In this document: positions 12,090 to 23,060 of the stretch, in pieces | Layout of the letters: every line of letters starts with the position of its first letter | Position numbering within the stretch: position 1 is the stretch's first letter | Origin: Galdieria sulphuraria | Taxonomy: Eukaryota > Rhodophyta > Bangiophyceae > Galdieriales > Galdieriaceae | DNA length: 64,000 nucleotides | Assembly: GCF_000341285.1 (NCBI RefSeq) | Contig: NW_005178447.1 | Location: forward strand, 54,848 to 118,847 | Direction of reading: 5' to 3' | Notes under the pieces: generated by a model | Told to the model about the DNA's origin: nothing | The model's input: only the letters and a program-made list of their open reading frames with translations | The model's database searches: none | Program-made: the position numbers and the translations under genes

Positions 12090-13365
12090 AAATATTTCAA
12101 ATCAATAGAGAATTGATTAAAGGCTATCACAATACAAACATCCATCAAAAAATGAGCAATGAAGGATACACAAGACTTTACTACGCTATCCTGGGAAATG
12201 AATCGGTTTTACAAACAGTGCGAATAGTGCTTACACTCCAAAAACTGTTGCGGAGCTACAGACTGACTTCTCCGTCTTGAAAATAGCCACAAAGGACAAA
12301 AATCTAACATACAGAAAGTTACTCTGTGAACTGACCAATACACTCAACTGTGAGTCTGACTGGTTTCTTGTTCTCGCAGAATATCTTGGAAATATTAACC
12401 CAAAGACTGATTCCCAACAACCGACTATAAGAGAAGAATTTCAACTCCTAATAAATATGCAAATTGCTCTGAAACAATTATCTGTAAAACTAAATGGACT
12501 TGCGAGACAACTAGTGGAGTAATTTGCTTCAACTCAACAACAGCATAAACTCCTTTGTCTTTGCTCTCTTCTCGAAAATTCAAATCTCAAATTTCCCTTT
12601 AATACTACAAGTTCAAACAACAACAAGTGTTGCATAAAGTGTGTAGACGTCAAAAAGATAGAAAAAGTGATACACAAAAAAACACCAAGTCTACCAGGAA
12701 CTCAGTGCTCAGGAGAACTCGATGGACGGTTATGAAAGAATGAATTCCAGGACTTAGCAAAGAAACGTAGATAATAGAAATCCACTTGTCCAACTAAAAC
12801 GACGAAAGAGTTAGAAATTAAAGTCGGAAAAGTTTCAGAAGTAAACTTGAACCAAGTTCAAAGCGTTGACAACACTGGCCTTTCTAAACTATTCTATATT
12901 TTCCAACTGGACTATGTATTGTCTCCTTTCCATTGGAGATATAGTATCTTGCATGGCTAGTGAGTTTTATGAAAGAAAATATTCTAATTGGAGATATGAA
13001 AAAAGCTACTGGAACAATAAATAATTTGCTATGTATAACCAATCTCAAACCATAGTATTGTTGTGAAAGGAGAAAAATAGGTTGTAACAAAGTTACTGTC
13101 AACTCCCCAGCGACACTGTAGCTTTTAACAGAGTTGAGTTTGACCAAAGTTATCATAAGGTCAATTTCAAACTTCCTGTGACCCTATTTCGATAATACAT
13201 AAAAAAAGGCTTGCTATTATTAGTTTTTGACTTGTTCTCAATCTCAGAATCTTTCTTTGCAAAATGATCATTTTCCAGTTTCAATGGAAATAACTCTGCT
13301 TAGTTTCGGTATGAGAATTACAACCTTTCCTTTTATACAAACTACGCTCAAGGAGCAGTCTTTGT
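12090..13365 (+). repeat. Diverged 1.3-kb repeat, copy B
   Basis: Direct-orientation partner of 3680-5030, with the same anchors in the same order over its whole length. The copies differ by many scattered substitutions and small indels. This copy keeps an open frame at 12202-12522 where the other does not. Together the copies bracket the ATPase gene. The boundaries are approximate: similarity fades near 12090 on the left and after the run ctcaaggagcagtcttt on the right. Confidence 0.8.
12202..12522 (+). CDS. Hypothetical open frame inside repeat copy B
   Basis: About 106 codons are open and end at TAA 12520-12522. There is no ATG near the beginning, so this would be a 3' exon. An acceptor-like site (ttacaaacag) ends at 12218. 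The predicted peptide is a mix of helical segments, including LLCELTNTL and ALKQLSVKLNGLARQLVE, and looks protein-like rather than random. I recognise no family. The matching region of copy A is not open. It may be the last exon of a lineage-specific gene or a decaying fragment. Confidence 0.3.
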   Translation: MGFTNSANSAYTPKTVAELQTDFSVLKIATKDKNLTYRKLLCELTNTLNCESDWFLVLAEYLGNINPKTDSQQPTIREEFQLLINMQIALKQLSVKLNGLARQLVE

Positions 13366-14398
13366 GCCAGTATAAACTGCAAGTGACAATCCTATGTACA
13401 AGTTTTCTTTAGTGCTGCGACTAGTTCACTCAGACCTCACTAGTTTTCAGTAAAGTCAACTTGACTTGGCTGTTTAATATTAGACAAAACCTCTAATAGA
13501 AAAATAGTGGAAAAGAGAGAGAGTGTGTGTGTGTCATAGAGTGCTGGAAACCTGACACAAGAAGTGTATTCCCTTGTGAAATACAATCTTATGAGCAAGT
13601 AACATACAGACGTTGTGCTGTTATTCAATTTTTATATTTTGTAAAGTCGTTGTGCTTTATTTAGGTTGTGAAACGAGTGGCTATGTAAGGACTCGTTTCT
13701 TTTATAACATTTTTTTGGGCAGCCTTTATTTACTTACTATACTTACTTTAGCTCCCTAACTTTCATTTCTGAAAATAATATTCAAGTTCCGTGAAAATCT
13801 TCATTCTGAAAAGTCGAATAACTCTTCCGTTCACTAGAAACAATAAGAATTTCATGATTACTAAAACAGTCCAATGTTTTCAACTAGGATATCCATCATG
13901 GTCGTTGCACAACTTACCCAAACAGCATTTCCCTTTTGTAATGTTATTGAAAGAGTACGATGGTTTTGTCTTCCATTTTTACAAAGATATTAGATTCCTA
14001 GTAAAAATGGTCAACAGAGAGAAAATTCAAAACATTTAACCATTTATAGAAGAAAGATAGAACAATCAGATAGTGATTCTTCTCATTTTAAAAAACAGCA
14101 AGTTTCTGCTAACACTTTCGAGATATCAAAATGCTGGATATCATTTTTCAAAGCAACTATCAAGGAATGGTGAAATTTCAAAGTCTTTATGAGTGAAAAA
14201 GAATGGATGATTCAAATCTTACCAAGAAGAATTGAAATAGTGGTGTTATTTTCTCGATGTTGTTCAAGATATGACTCAGTAGAAAACCAAAGTGGGTTTA
14301 CTTTTATAAACCTAGGGAAATCTGATTGGTTGTGCACAACTTGACATATTATTACTTTAATGAAGCCATCCACAACATTTGTGCAAAACAACACATAA
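13366..14398. other. Stretch without a supported gene
   Basis: No convincing exon is visible. A short GT run (gtgtgtgtgt) occurs near 13525. The rightmost part is the 3' flank of the minus-strand permease gene, whose stop codon is at 14399. Confidence 0.5.
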
Positions 14399-16126
14399 TT
14401 ATGCGTGACTAGAAGCAATGAGTTCATCATCAACATATTTATCAATACTATGATGATGATTCTGTTGAAATGTATCGGAACTTTGAAAAGTTTCTTCTTC
14501 CACAGTCATTTCGGGTCCATTCTTATTCCATGCAGTTGATCCTTGAATTTTCACATAGGTAGCTCCCATAATGTCTTGTACTCTTTCAAATCTATGCTGT
14601 GCAGCATCTAAACGATCTCGTGGAGTAAGATAAGCACCTATGATGGATAAAATAAGCCAAGCACCGGTCCATATTGGACACGCCAATGTGACAGGATCAT
14701 AAGGATACATAGTAAAGAAAATACTAAAGCCAACTAAAATCGAAGCAATAATAGGAACAATGACATGAAAGAACCAGTTGAGTTGTTTTTGACGATAATA
14801 AAAGATACCCAAAGTAAGGTTAGCAATGATATGACCCACATAAAGAGAAAGAGATGAAGTTGTCACCAACATCACAAATCCATCATAAGTTCCCATAGCT
14901 AAACCTGCAATAAGAGATACGACAGCAGCAAGAAAGGCAACAACAGCAGTAGAAACGATGGGATTCTGTTTCTTGTCTACAGTAGCAAATATCTTTGGAA
15001 ATATGAGACCTTCTCTTGCAAAAGCAAAAATAAGTCTCGCACAACTATTCAAAGGAGCTAATGAACCTAAAAACATTGCATTTAAAATAAGGATAACCAT
15101 GAACCAACCAATGACTGGAGTAAGGTAACGTTTGTATACAATGACTCCAGGGTCTAATGAAGCTGAAAACTCAGACATGTTCTTATAGCCCCAACCAACT
15201 GTAAGACCATAAGACATGAAAAAGAATAACAAAGCCACACTAGAATATGCAAGTATCACGGCAATGGGTATTTGTTTCCGAGGATTCTTTGCTTCTTCTC
15301 CTAGAAAAGCTACGGCAGAATAACCAGAAATAGAAAACAAAGATAACAAAGCAGCTATTGCAATATCTGCACGTGTAGGCGCTAATGAAGGATGAAATAC
15401 TTGTCCGGTATTTTGAGAACCAACCTTGATGACAACTGCCAATGTACAAGCAAACATGAATAGAAGCTCAAAAGTTCCAATCACTAAAGAATAATCAAGA
15501 GAAGCACGAATACCAAGAAATGCCAAAATGTATATGAGAATGATAAAAGCAAACATGATTCCTATCCATGCCTTATCTGCATAAGTAGCTCCGGTCATGG
15601 TCTGAATAAAACCGGGAAAAAAGACTCCTCCAACGAATAGAATACCATTTGTAACGACATTAAAATAAGATAATATAAACATCATACCACAAATCACTCC
15701 CCATCTTGGTCCAACAGCTGCAAAAACATAAGCATAATAACCACCTGAGGATGCAACTTTCATAGAATACCAAACTGTAGTATTCATTAAAAGGGTACCA
15801 GCTATTATGGCAAGAATATAAGAAAAAGGTAAAGCACCCCAAGCATAACCAGCAGAACTAGTCATAGTAGCTGCCATAGCACCGGCTGGTGAAATCATAG
15901 ATACGGATTGAAAGTAAAGATGCCAGAAGCCTAAACGTCCTCTTCTCAAAGTTCGTACTTCAGGTTGAGCACTTGGGTCTATTTTTTCATATTCTATCCA
16001 TTTTCTCAAAAACTCCATAGCGAAAATAAATGCGATGCGAAGACTGTTCACAGCACAAACGTCGTGTCCACGTAGACAAAAGATCCATATTCCCTTTGAC
16101 AATAATATTCGTTGAAAAAGTCTCAT
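14399..16126 (-). CDS. Amino acid permease, APC superfamily
   Basis: Encodes 575 residues from the ATG at 16126, or 539 from the ATG at 16018, where the family-like N-terminus begins (MEFLRKWIEYEK). About 12 hydrophobic membrane segments are visible. Family-typical sequence includes SSGGYYAYV in the third segment region and ARLIFAFAREGLIFPKIF in the loop after the eighth segment. A hydrophilic C-terminal tail of about 70 residues contains a histidine run. Expected role: proton-coupled amino acid uptake at the plasma or vacuolar membrane; the substrate cannot be read from the sequence. The gene has no introns and resembles prokaryotic and fungal permeases, which fits a transferred gene, but that needs a tree. 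The N-terminal 36 residues are the least certain part. Confidence 0.85.
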   Translation of the reverse strand: MRLFQRILLSKGIWIFCLRGHDVCAVNSLRIAFIFAMEFLRKWIEYEKIDPSAQPEVRTLRRGRLGFWHLYFQSVSMISPAGAMAATMTSSAGYAWGALPFSYILAIIAGTLLMNTTVWYSMKVASSGGYYAYVFAAVGPRWGVICGMMFILSYFNVVTNGILFVGGVFFPGFIQTMTGATYADKAWIGIMFAFIILIYILAFLGIRASLDYSLVIGTFELLFMFACTLAVVIKVGSQNTGQVFHPSLAPTRADIAIAALLSLFSISGYSAVAFLGEEAKNPRKQIPIAVILAYSSVALLFFFMSYGLTVGWGYKNMSEFSASLDPGVIVYKRYLTPVIGWFMVILILNAMFLGSLAPLNSCARLIFAFAREGLIFPKIFATVDKKQNPIVSTAVVAFLAAVVSLIAGLAMGTYDGFVMLVTTSSLSLYVGHIIANLTLGIFYYRQKQLNWFFHVIVPIIASILVGFSIFFTMYPYDPVTLACPIWTGAWLILSIIGAYLTPRDRLDAAQHRFERVQDIMGATYVKIQGSTAWNKNGPEMTVEEETFQSSDTFQQNHHHSIDKYVDDELIASSHA

Positions 16127-16449
16127 TCTGTTTTCATATGAAATATTTTGCTAGATACACCATGTTGATTATTTGAGATAACCACTTGCCGATTGTTCAT
16201 CTCAATAGCATGATTGAAATCTTGGAAAAAAGAAATGTAATAGCTACTTCAAGAGGCACCCATAGAAATATAGAAAAGAATAAAGAGCCTAACTCCAAAT
16301 AAAGTCTTCTTTTCTTTAATGATGGAAAGATCACAATCTATAATACAAAAAGATAAGAGACTGAATATTTCTAGAAGAAATGTGACACACAATTCAGCAA
16401 GGAGAATTTCATACAGCGACGATGAGAATAAAAACCCACTTCATATACT
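16127..16449. other. Intergenic region, tandem minus-strand genes
   Basis: Lies between the 5' end of the permease gene and the 3' end of PetC, both on the minus strand. It should hold the permease promoter and the PetC 3' UTR. No further gene, repeat or clear motif is visible. Confidence 0.4.
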
Positions 16450-17142
16450 TTATTTCCACCAAGGATCGCTATTGGTTCTAAAGTCAGTTTCTTTCCAATC
16501 CTTGAAAACAATATTTCCATCTCCATCTTCATCTACGTGTGCCAAAGCTAATGAAAGTGGAGCAGGTCCACGTACTACTTTTCCACTTCTATCATATTGA
16601 GAACCATGACAAGGACAAATAAATTTGCTTTGTCCTGCGTTCCAAGGAACCACACATCCCAAATGAGTACATACGGCGTTCAGTCCATACGAGACCAACT
16701 GTCCTTCTTCGTCAACAATCAAATAATGGGGATCTCCTTTAGGTCCCTGTGCTAATTCGTGAGTACCAGGTTTCCTTGTTTCCAGAAACTCCTTTTTCTT
16801 TATTTCTCGTCCCAACACGTCTCTAGCTATAGTGCCTGCACCCGAACCACCACGAGAAGGAGGATAGAAAAAGTAAGCATAACTACCTAACATGGTCAAA
16901 ATGGGAAGAGAAGCTCCACCTAACAAAACATAGTTTAAAAACATTCTTTTGCTCATGTCTGGGACTTGGTCAACTGAAGAGGAGGCGGAACCTGTCATTT
17001 CCAAACCAAGGTTACAGGAACGACATTCTCTTTTCAAGCGTCTATTGTTGTGCGAAAATAAAGTACTCTTTCTATTCATCCCAACATAACAATGTTGACT
17101 TGAAGTAGTAGCAGCAATGGTTAGTGTTACGAAGGCCAACAT
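16450..17142 (-). CDS. petC: Cytochrome b6f Rieske iron-sulfur protein, plastid
   Basis: 230 residues, no intron. It carries the 2Fe-2S subunit of the cytochrome b6f complex, which passes electrons from plastoquinol to the soluble carrier. Residues 1 to about 60 look like a plastid transit peptide. One membrane segment follows ([20 protein letters not shown]) and then the PP-containing hinge and glycine-rich linker. The cluster ligands are in CTHLGC and CPCHGSQY, the standard Rieske motifs, and [10 protein letters not shown] completes the fold. Length and order match plant and cyanobacterial PetC once the transit peptide is removed. The ATG at 17142 is the only one upstream of the transit region. 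Confidence 0.95.
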   Translation of the reverse strand: MLAFVTLTIAATTSSQHCYVGMNRKSTLFSHNNRRLKRECRSCNLGLEMTGSASSSVDQVPDMSKRMFLNYVLLGGASLPILTMLGSYAYFFYPPSRGGSGAGTIARDVLGREIKKKEFLETRKPGTHELAQGPKGDPHYLIVDEEGQLVSYGLNAVCTHLGCVVPWNAGQSKFICPCHGSQYDRSGKVVRGPAPLSLALAHVDEDGDGNIVFKDWKETDFRTNSDPWWK

Positions 17143-17270
17143 AATACAATAACAACGAAAAGAATGAATGGCTCACAACCAATTAATTGTAACAAAAGAG
17201 ATTGTGCTTGAGCTTACAGACATGACTTGTTTATGGATAGAAAGAGAAAAAGTTATTTACAAACCATCAA

Positions 17271-19751
17271 TTAAGAAAATATATCTTTCGCAAAAAATTT
17301 CAGTCCTTCTTCTATGAAACCTGACGAAACAGTCTTCTGATAAAAGAAAGAGGATGTTTTGATATTCAATAAAGAAGAAGAATTGTTTCTATTTACGGAG
17401 GGATTGCGCGTGACGACGCTAGTTGCAGGAAAGTAGTCCAATTCCTCTTGTTCAACTTTAGATAAGTTCTCCAATGGCTTCGAAACTGATCTATTGTAAG
17501 AGTTCTCCAAGTCTGTTCTAGAGTCCATACTAGAATGGAGTTGCTCTAAAACCTGTAAGATCGATTTGGCTTCATCGTCACATATTACATTTTCAACAAC
17601 AGCTATCGGTTCAGAAACTTGAGAAGAAGCCAATTGCCAGTTACCACAACAAGTAGAGTCCACTGCGGTTGGCGATAAACGACTCAAACTATTTTGTTGT
17701 TCTAATGTGGCCAAAGGAGTTTCTTCCAAAACATTTCTCGAATGCAATAGAGTTGTAACTTGTGGAGCACAAACAGAATTTAACTCTTCATTCTTTGTTA
17801 TCTCCTCGAAATATAAGGCTGAGTGTTTGTGTTCCGCCCTAGTTTCAGCATCATTCTCTATTTGCTTGTCACAATCAAACAAATATTCGGCTTCTTTCCA
17901 TTTTTCCTTGTTCATTATTATTGATTCATTATTGGATAATATAGGTGACTCTGTCCATTCTTTAACCTCTTTGGGTCTTCTGTTTCTTGTTCCATGCCTA
18001 GATGATTCCTTTTTGACTTGTTTACTTTTAGTAGAATTAGGAACTGAATTAGGAACGGAGGAAGGACTTCTCAAAGTTTCCCATTTCCTTTCACGTCGTC
18101 TTTGTCTTCTCTTATGACTATTGGATGATTGATGTCTCTCCTTCTTCGCATTTCCATAAGAATCTCTATTCCTATTCTCCTCAACTGAAGGAATAAATGA
18201 TGCTGCAACGTGAGCATAAGACTTGTCCAGTTTTTCCATTGACTTGTTTCTATCTCTCTCATTTTCAGAATTGGAAACACACATTTCTCCAAAAGCGAGG
18301 ACTGCTTCTTCTATATTCTCTTGTTCTTTTATAAGATTGTTACGAGTAGACAATTGTACAACTCTCTTTCCTAGTTTTTCTCCAGGTAAAGGAGGAAAGT
18401 CTTCTGCTTGTATTTGAAAGCTTCTTCTTATTCTTTGTTTGCCATTCTGTTGCTGTGAATTCTTTCCTTTCTGTCTTGGTTGCCTTTGTCGAGATTCACG
18501 AATATCTTTTGATATCCTCTTTTGCTTCTTATCTCGTTTTTCTTGATTATAATCATTTGGAACATGAATAAGAGAGGATACGGAAACAGTAGAAGATTGT
18601 TGTGCATATTTGCTTTTAGAATGGAACTGGTCTCTATTTGCACATGTCGATATGGGCAATGGTGTTTGTTCCCCGCTTTTTGCTTCCTGTAAAGCATTAT
18701 CATAAGAAGAATAGGAAAACTGGGTTTCCACAGGAACAGGAATATTTCCAACGATAGATGAAGAATACCAAACAGGTAAAATGGGACAAGAATAACCATC
18801 TGGGTATCTCAATAAGTAGTCATATTCTTGAAACTGCGCTTTTTCCTTCAACGGCTGCCAACAAAACATTCCATCATGAGTAAACGAGCAAATAGAAATG
18901 AGCTGTTTCGTCATGAAAGGAAACATTTGTAAAATGCGATGTTGAGCAGCTTTGGCATGCCATTGACTAGGAAATACCAAATTCCAATTGCCAGCAGCAT
19001 CAAAACATCCAAATAACAAACAATTCCATAAGCCACAATATATCAAATTGGACTCGATGGACTCCCAAATACGACTCTCCATCATTCGTAACTTTACACA
19101 CTGATGACTACTAATATAGTTATGGCTATCCACTCTTCTTATCGTCATTTGTTGTTCATTCAGTTGTACTGTGTTTGCATACTCAACGATAGCTTGTTGT
19201 ATAAGGTCCATATCCTGAGTCAATTGCACCATTTTGGGAAAGAAAGCAATAATAGAAAGTGGAACGGCACCAAAAAGATCCATTTTTTGCAGCAAAAAGT
19301 AATCTTTAAACAAATTGGTATCACTGAAATACCATTCTACTTGTTGGACGATGGCTCTTTTGAGATCAATAGAGTCTATTACTGTCAGAACACAACCCCA
19401 TTCGATTCCATATCGAATAACATACCTTGCGTGGTCACCACCCAATCCAAACCTTGTTTCATACGAAATAGACTGAAAAATTTCCAATATTAACTTATGA
19501 TTGACTAGAAAGTTTGGTGATTTTGATTTCCGGTCAAAAACTACCCAACTACAAACACTTGCTTCTACTCGCACCACTTGGAAGCTATCTAAAACAAAAC
19601 ACCAATGGATCTCAAGTGTCCACTACACTGTTACAATATTTGAATGCTATTTTATTTCAACAATATTCACTTGTTAGAAAATGTCTTCGTATGTGTTTTG
19701 GTTACAAAGCCAAAACATTCTCGACGAAGAAATCCATTTCCAATCGATCAT
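17271..19751 (-). CDS. La-motif RNA-binding protein, LARP family
   Basis: The main exon, 17271-19588, encodes about 770 residues. A La motif begins near the N-terminus (RAIVQQVEWYFSDTNLFKD, then a winged-helix pattern ending TIRR). The rest is long, serine-, lysine- and arginine-rich and probably disordered, with a stretch KRRQRRRERK. There is no clear second RRM. The main frame has no ATG near its 5' end, so a 5' exon is missing. A candidate is 19706-19751 (ATG at 19751, donor GTAACC, 117-base intron, acceptor ttttgttttag at 19589), which keeps the phase. Known role of the family: binding to mRNA ends or tRNA and controlling translation or stability. LARP1 versus LARP4/6 type cannot be settled by eye. 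The La motif is firm; the start is tentative. Confidence 0.75.
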
Positions 19752-20618
19752 TGGCCGATTGGGATTTCTTCGTTTCTGGAAAAGCCCTAAGTAGAAAATG
19801 ATAAACACTCTTATTCAAATATCTTATACAAGTAGAAAGTTGTTTTCGAATGTACAAAATTTTAGAGACAGAGCTGAGTAGAGTATTTGATATCGGAAAT
19901 ATTCAAGTAGTATATTTATCATCGGGTGGTCGTCAAACATGGGAGACGAGGTTTCACAACATGCAAATGCTTTTTATTTGGCAAATGGGAAATATTCTGT
20001 ACAACTTCTTTGAAAGTCAAGAGTGGAACGCATAAAAGTTGTATTGAGAACAAGAGGAAAAGTATAATACACAATATTCAAGTTTCGAGTAAGTAAAGAC
20101 CATCGTTGGTTCCACCTAACCATGAAAAGTTCCACAGAAGAAAGTGAATCGAGTGCGTTGACTTGTGCTGAATAGTTATTGGTATATACTCACAGTATGA
20201 AGACTCCACTTCAGTCCTCCATATTTCTTTTCTGTCAATGATATTCGACTTGAATGTTAACATAAATTATGTGCTACTCAATAACTAATTGTATTCAACT
20301 GCTGTTCAAGACTTGACAAGACTAGTATCTTCCCATTGGATGCCAATTCAATATATATATATATAATGGACCACCCATTGGGAGAGCCACAATTGTAAGG
20401 ATGCTAAAGTAGATATATCATTAACAACTTGGAATAGAAACATAGTTGTATTTGATGAAAAATCATTTAAAATGTAACAGCACAATTAATCTCGTTGAAT
20501 AGACAACTCTCGAAAAGTCAACACCGCTTTATGAACTCTGAAACAACTTTATCTATATTGTGGATACAAAAGGAAAATAAGAATTTTTCTTGAGCTCCCA
20601 TCAAGTCAATAATTTCCA
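19752..20618. other. Intergenic region with one AT microsatellite
   Basis: Short frames occur on both strands (for example 19850-20035 plus and 20078-20263 minus), but none joins neighbouring exons convincingly. A short (AT)n run lies at about 20350-20365. Confidence 0.4.
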
Positions 20619-21093
20619 TTATTCTTTCTTAGGAATCGTTAGCAACAGAACACAAGGAATAGTAATAAAAATATGCCAACTCATTTTCCACCTCAATTCT
20701 TTACCTAGTTGATAAGGATGGACTCTTCGAATATGGTCTCCATTAGCCAAATACAAGTTTCCAAAGAAAGCAAGTAATAGAGTAAGTAATCCTATCCAAT
20801 GAGAAGAACGAACATGAGAAGCTATAAGACTCTTTGAGATATATCTCTTCAAAACGTGTAAATGTAGTAACCAAGTAGTCAAGAGAAACCAAAAGTTGTT
20901 CATATGAGGCACAAAGTATATCGATACAGTTGAAAATATTTCAATGCTTCGGATACAAATGGCGCCAAAACCTTTCCCATATGAAAAAGAATCGACACAA
21001 CAATGCATACCATAAAGAGAAGACACCATCAACAACTAGAATACTATTTAGTTGTCCATAAACTAAAACATCCTTCTTACTGCCAACTGCCAT
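20619..21093 (-). CDS. Small polytopic membrane protein, family not recognised
   Basis: Proposed exons are 21011-21093 and 20619-20946, giving 136 residues. The ATG at 21093 begins MAVGSKKDVLVYG. The intron has a GTATGC donor and a weak acceptor (ccgaag), so the join is the uncertain part. The second exon has at least three membrane segments (NFWFLLTTWLLHLHVL, HWIGLLTLLLAFFGNLYLA, MSWHIFITIPCVLLLTI) and ends in a lysine pair, which would suit an ER membrane protein. No function can be given. It is divergent from the ArsH-like gene, with 180 bases between starts. Confidence 0.5.
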
Positions 21094-21273
21094 GATAGAG
21101 GTCTGAGGTCGTCTAAAAAGGATTGATATAGTATACAAAGATAGATAGGCTCACTTATATACAATAGATAGACTATATAAGGAAAGAGAGGAATGAATGG
21201 CTTACAAAGCATTTGGGAAAGTACAATTCATCTCTGAAGATATTCTCTGCAAGTGTTGTATTGAAGAATACTC

Positions 21274-22047
21274 ATGTCGATATCTTTTTCCAATTGCTAT
21301 TCTATATTTGTGAAGCGAAAGAGTATAAGAAGGAAATGTTGTTGTTCTCCAAAGGGCAAATATTATTGTTGTGGTGGGAAAGACTATCATCAAGCAGATG
21401 ACTGGGTAACTCGTCTACAATGGAAAGTGGATATGAATAATAAGAATAATCAATTGGAAAGGCTAAGCGAATCAGTTATATCACCACCTAAAATATTGAT
21501 ATTATATGGTTCCTTAAGACAAGGTTCATTATCCAAAGCCCTAGCTTATGAAGCAGCTCGAATACTCAATCAGTTGGGTGCTGATATTCGTATCTATCAC
21601 CCAGAGTCTTTACCTATACAGGATCCTCAATATGAGACTCATCCAAAAGTACAAGAATTTATTCAACTTTACAATTGGTCACAAGGTCAAATATGGTGTT
21701 CACCTGTACATCACGGAAGTATAAGCAGTGTATTGAAGAATCAATTGGATTGGTATACATTTCCTCCAAATGGAAGAACAGTTGCATTTTGTCAAGTACA
21801 AGGAGGCCAACTATCTGGTGCAGCAATTCATCATATGTTTACTATTGCACTTTCATTGAACATGATAATTGCCCCTTGTTATTTGATTGTGCCTGAAGCC
21901 TTTCGAGAGTTTTCCAATGATGGTAGAATGAAACCCAGTCATTATAGAGAGAAACTAGTTGAAGTAATGGAAGCCTTGTACAAATTGACTTTGATAACTA
22001 GCCAACGATCACTTTTGATGGAGTCTCAATTGGAATATTTGACATAA
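21274..22047 (+). CDS. arsH: ArsH-like NADPH-dependent FMN reductase
   Basis: 257 residues, no intron. The core begins at about residue 73 with ILILYGSLRQGSLSKAL, the flavin phosphate-binding loop of the family, and continues with HPKVQEF, WSQGQIWCSPVHHGS and FSNDGRMKPS, all diagnostic of ArsH. ArsH enzymes oxidise trivalent organoarsenicals and reduce quinones or other acceptors with NADPH. The segment after the second glycine pair (CQVQGGQLSGAAIHHMF) differs from the usual bacterial wording. The N-terminal 70 residues are extra compared with bacterial proteins and contain clusters of cysteines (CCCSPKG and CCGGK); they may be an organelle-targeting or metal-binding extension. The gene is probably of bacterial origin, in line with reported arsenic-resistance gene transfer in Galdieria (known for the genus, inferred for this gene). 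Confidence 0.85.
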   Translation: MSISFSNCYSIFVKRKSIRRKCCCSPKGKYYCCGGKDYHQADDWVTRLQWKVDMNNKNNQLERLSESVISPPKILILYGSLRQGSLSKALAYEAARILNQLGADIRIYHPESLPIQDPQYETHPKVQEFIQLYNWSQGQIWCSPVHHGSISSVLKNQLDWYTFPPNGRTVAFCQVQGGQLSGAAIHHMFTIALSLNMIIAPCYLIVPEAFREFSNDGRMKPSHYREKLVEVMEALYKLTLITSQRSLLMESQLEYLT

Positions 22048-22093
22048 ACCAATGGCATTCCGTTGGATATATATATTTTATTGATCAACATGT

Positions 22094-22993
22094 TTAGGCA
22101 CCTCCAGAAGCAGCTTTGGCTGCAGCAGCTGCCATTGCCTTTCCTCCTCTCAATCGACCTGTTCTTCTTGCTGCAATTAAACCCACTTTTTGTCCAGGTG
22201 GAGCATCTCTTCTTACAGTGGAAGGATGTCCAATATGTTGATGATTACCACCACCGTGAGGATGATCTACTGGATTCATTGCAACTCCCCGTACACGAGG
22301 CCAACAATTCTTCTTAGCTTTGTATTTGTGATAAGCTCTTCCAGCTTTCAAGATGGGTTTATCAGTTCGACCACCTCCAGCTATCATTCCTATCATGGCA
22401 CGACAATTGGAAGGAACAATCTTTCTAGCTCCCGAAGGTAATCGAATGCGAGTTTTATTTCCTTCCAATTGATTGATGACTGTTACATAATCACCCGAAC
22501 AACGACCCAATTTGCCTCTATCACCAACTTTACCTTCGACATTGCATACTACAGTTCCTTCTGGTAGGGAACCAAGAGGAATAACATTACCTATGGTCAA
22601 TTGGGCTATAATATTCCATAATACAACATAAGATAAGTTTCTATATTAGTATTCTATTCACTACCTTTTTTTCCACAATAAACAGATTGGCCTGAATATA
22701 AACCTTCTGCTGCAATAAAAGTCTCAACTCTTCTTTTATATCTATATGGATCACGAAATTCAACTCGAGCCAAAGGAGCTCCTCTTCCAGGGTCGTGTAT
22801 GATTTCCCTTACGACGCCTCGAATATATCCGTGTCGTTCGGCATAATCGAGAGCTCTGAATCGAGCTGCACCTTTTCGTTTCGCTACGTGAGCACGAAAT
22901 ACACTACCAGCTCCTTTGCGTTGACCTATTCAATTTAAGTATACCATTTTCAAGTTGTTGATGTCTCTTCTTACCTCGAATCACTCGACCCAT
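22094..22993 (-). CDS. RPL8: Cytosolic 60S ribosomal protein L8 (uL2)
   Basis: Three exons: 22975-22993, 22665-22925 and 22094-22605, giving 263 residues. The protein begins [20 protein letters not shown] and ends with a short alanine-rich tail. The uL2 signature [20 protein letters not shown] is present, with [10 protein letters not shown] in the N-terminal domain and the eukaryotic ending RRTGRLRG. uL2 sits at the peptidyl-transferase centre and bridges the subunits. The first exon codes for only six full residues, common for ribosomal-protein genes. All introns are GT-AG. It shares a 67-base bidirectional promoter with the complex I gene on the plus strand. Confidence 0.97.
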
Positions 22994-23060
22994 CTTTTCA
23001 ACGACGACGTAACAATTCAATAATACAAATGAAGATGAATAATAATAATCATATTACATC
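22994..23060. promoter_or_regulatory. Bidirectional promoter, RPL8 / NDUFS1
   Basis: Only 67 bases separate the two divergent start codons, so core promoters and both leaders must lie here or within the genes. The sequence is AT-rich with an aataataataatc run; no TATA box is obvious. Confidence 0.6.

Noticed and set aside
11876-12522. Joining the lysine-rich frame at 11876 to the open frame at 12202 as one two-exon gene
   Set aside because: The only good donor (12042) leaves one base, and every visible acceptor gives the wrong phase.
17707-18117. 136-codon plus-strand frame
   Set aside because: Antisense to the serine-rich part of the La-motif protein; low-complexity Leu/Ser text is a shadow of that composition.
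18428-18799. 123-codon minus-strand frame
   Set aside because: Same strand but different frame from the La-motif protein; composition is that of an off-frame shadow.
19104-19493. 129-codon plus-strand frame
   Set aside because: Antisense to the La motif itself, which is clearly coding on the minus strand.
21213-21401. Earlier plus-strand frame before the ArsH-like start
   Set aside because: Different frame from the ArsH core and without a splice junction that would join it in phase.
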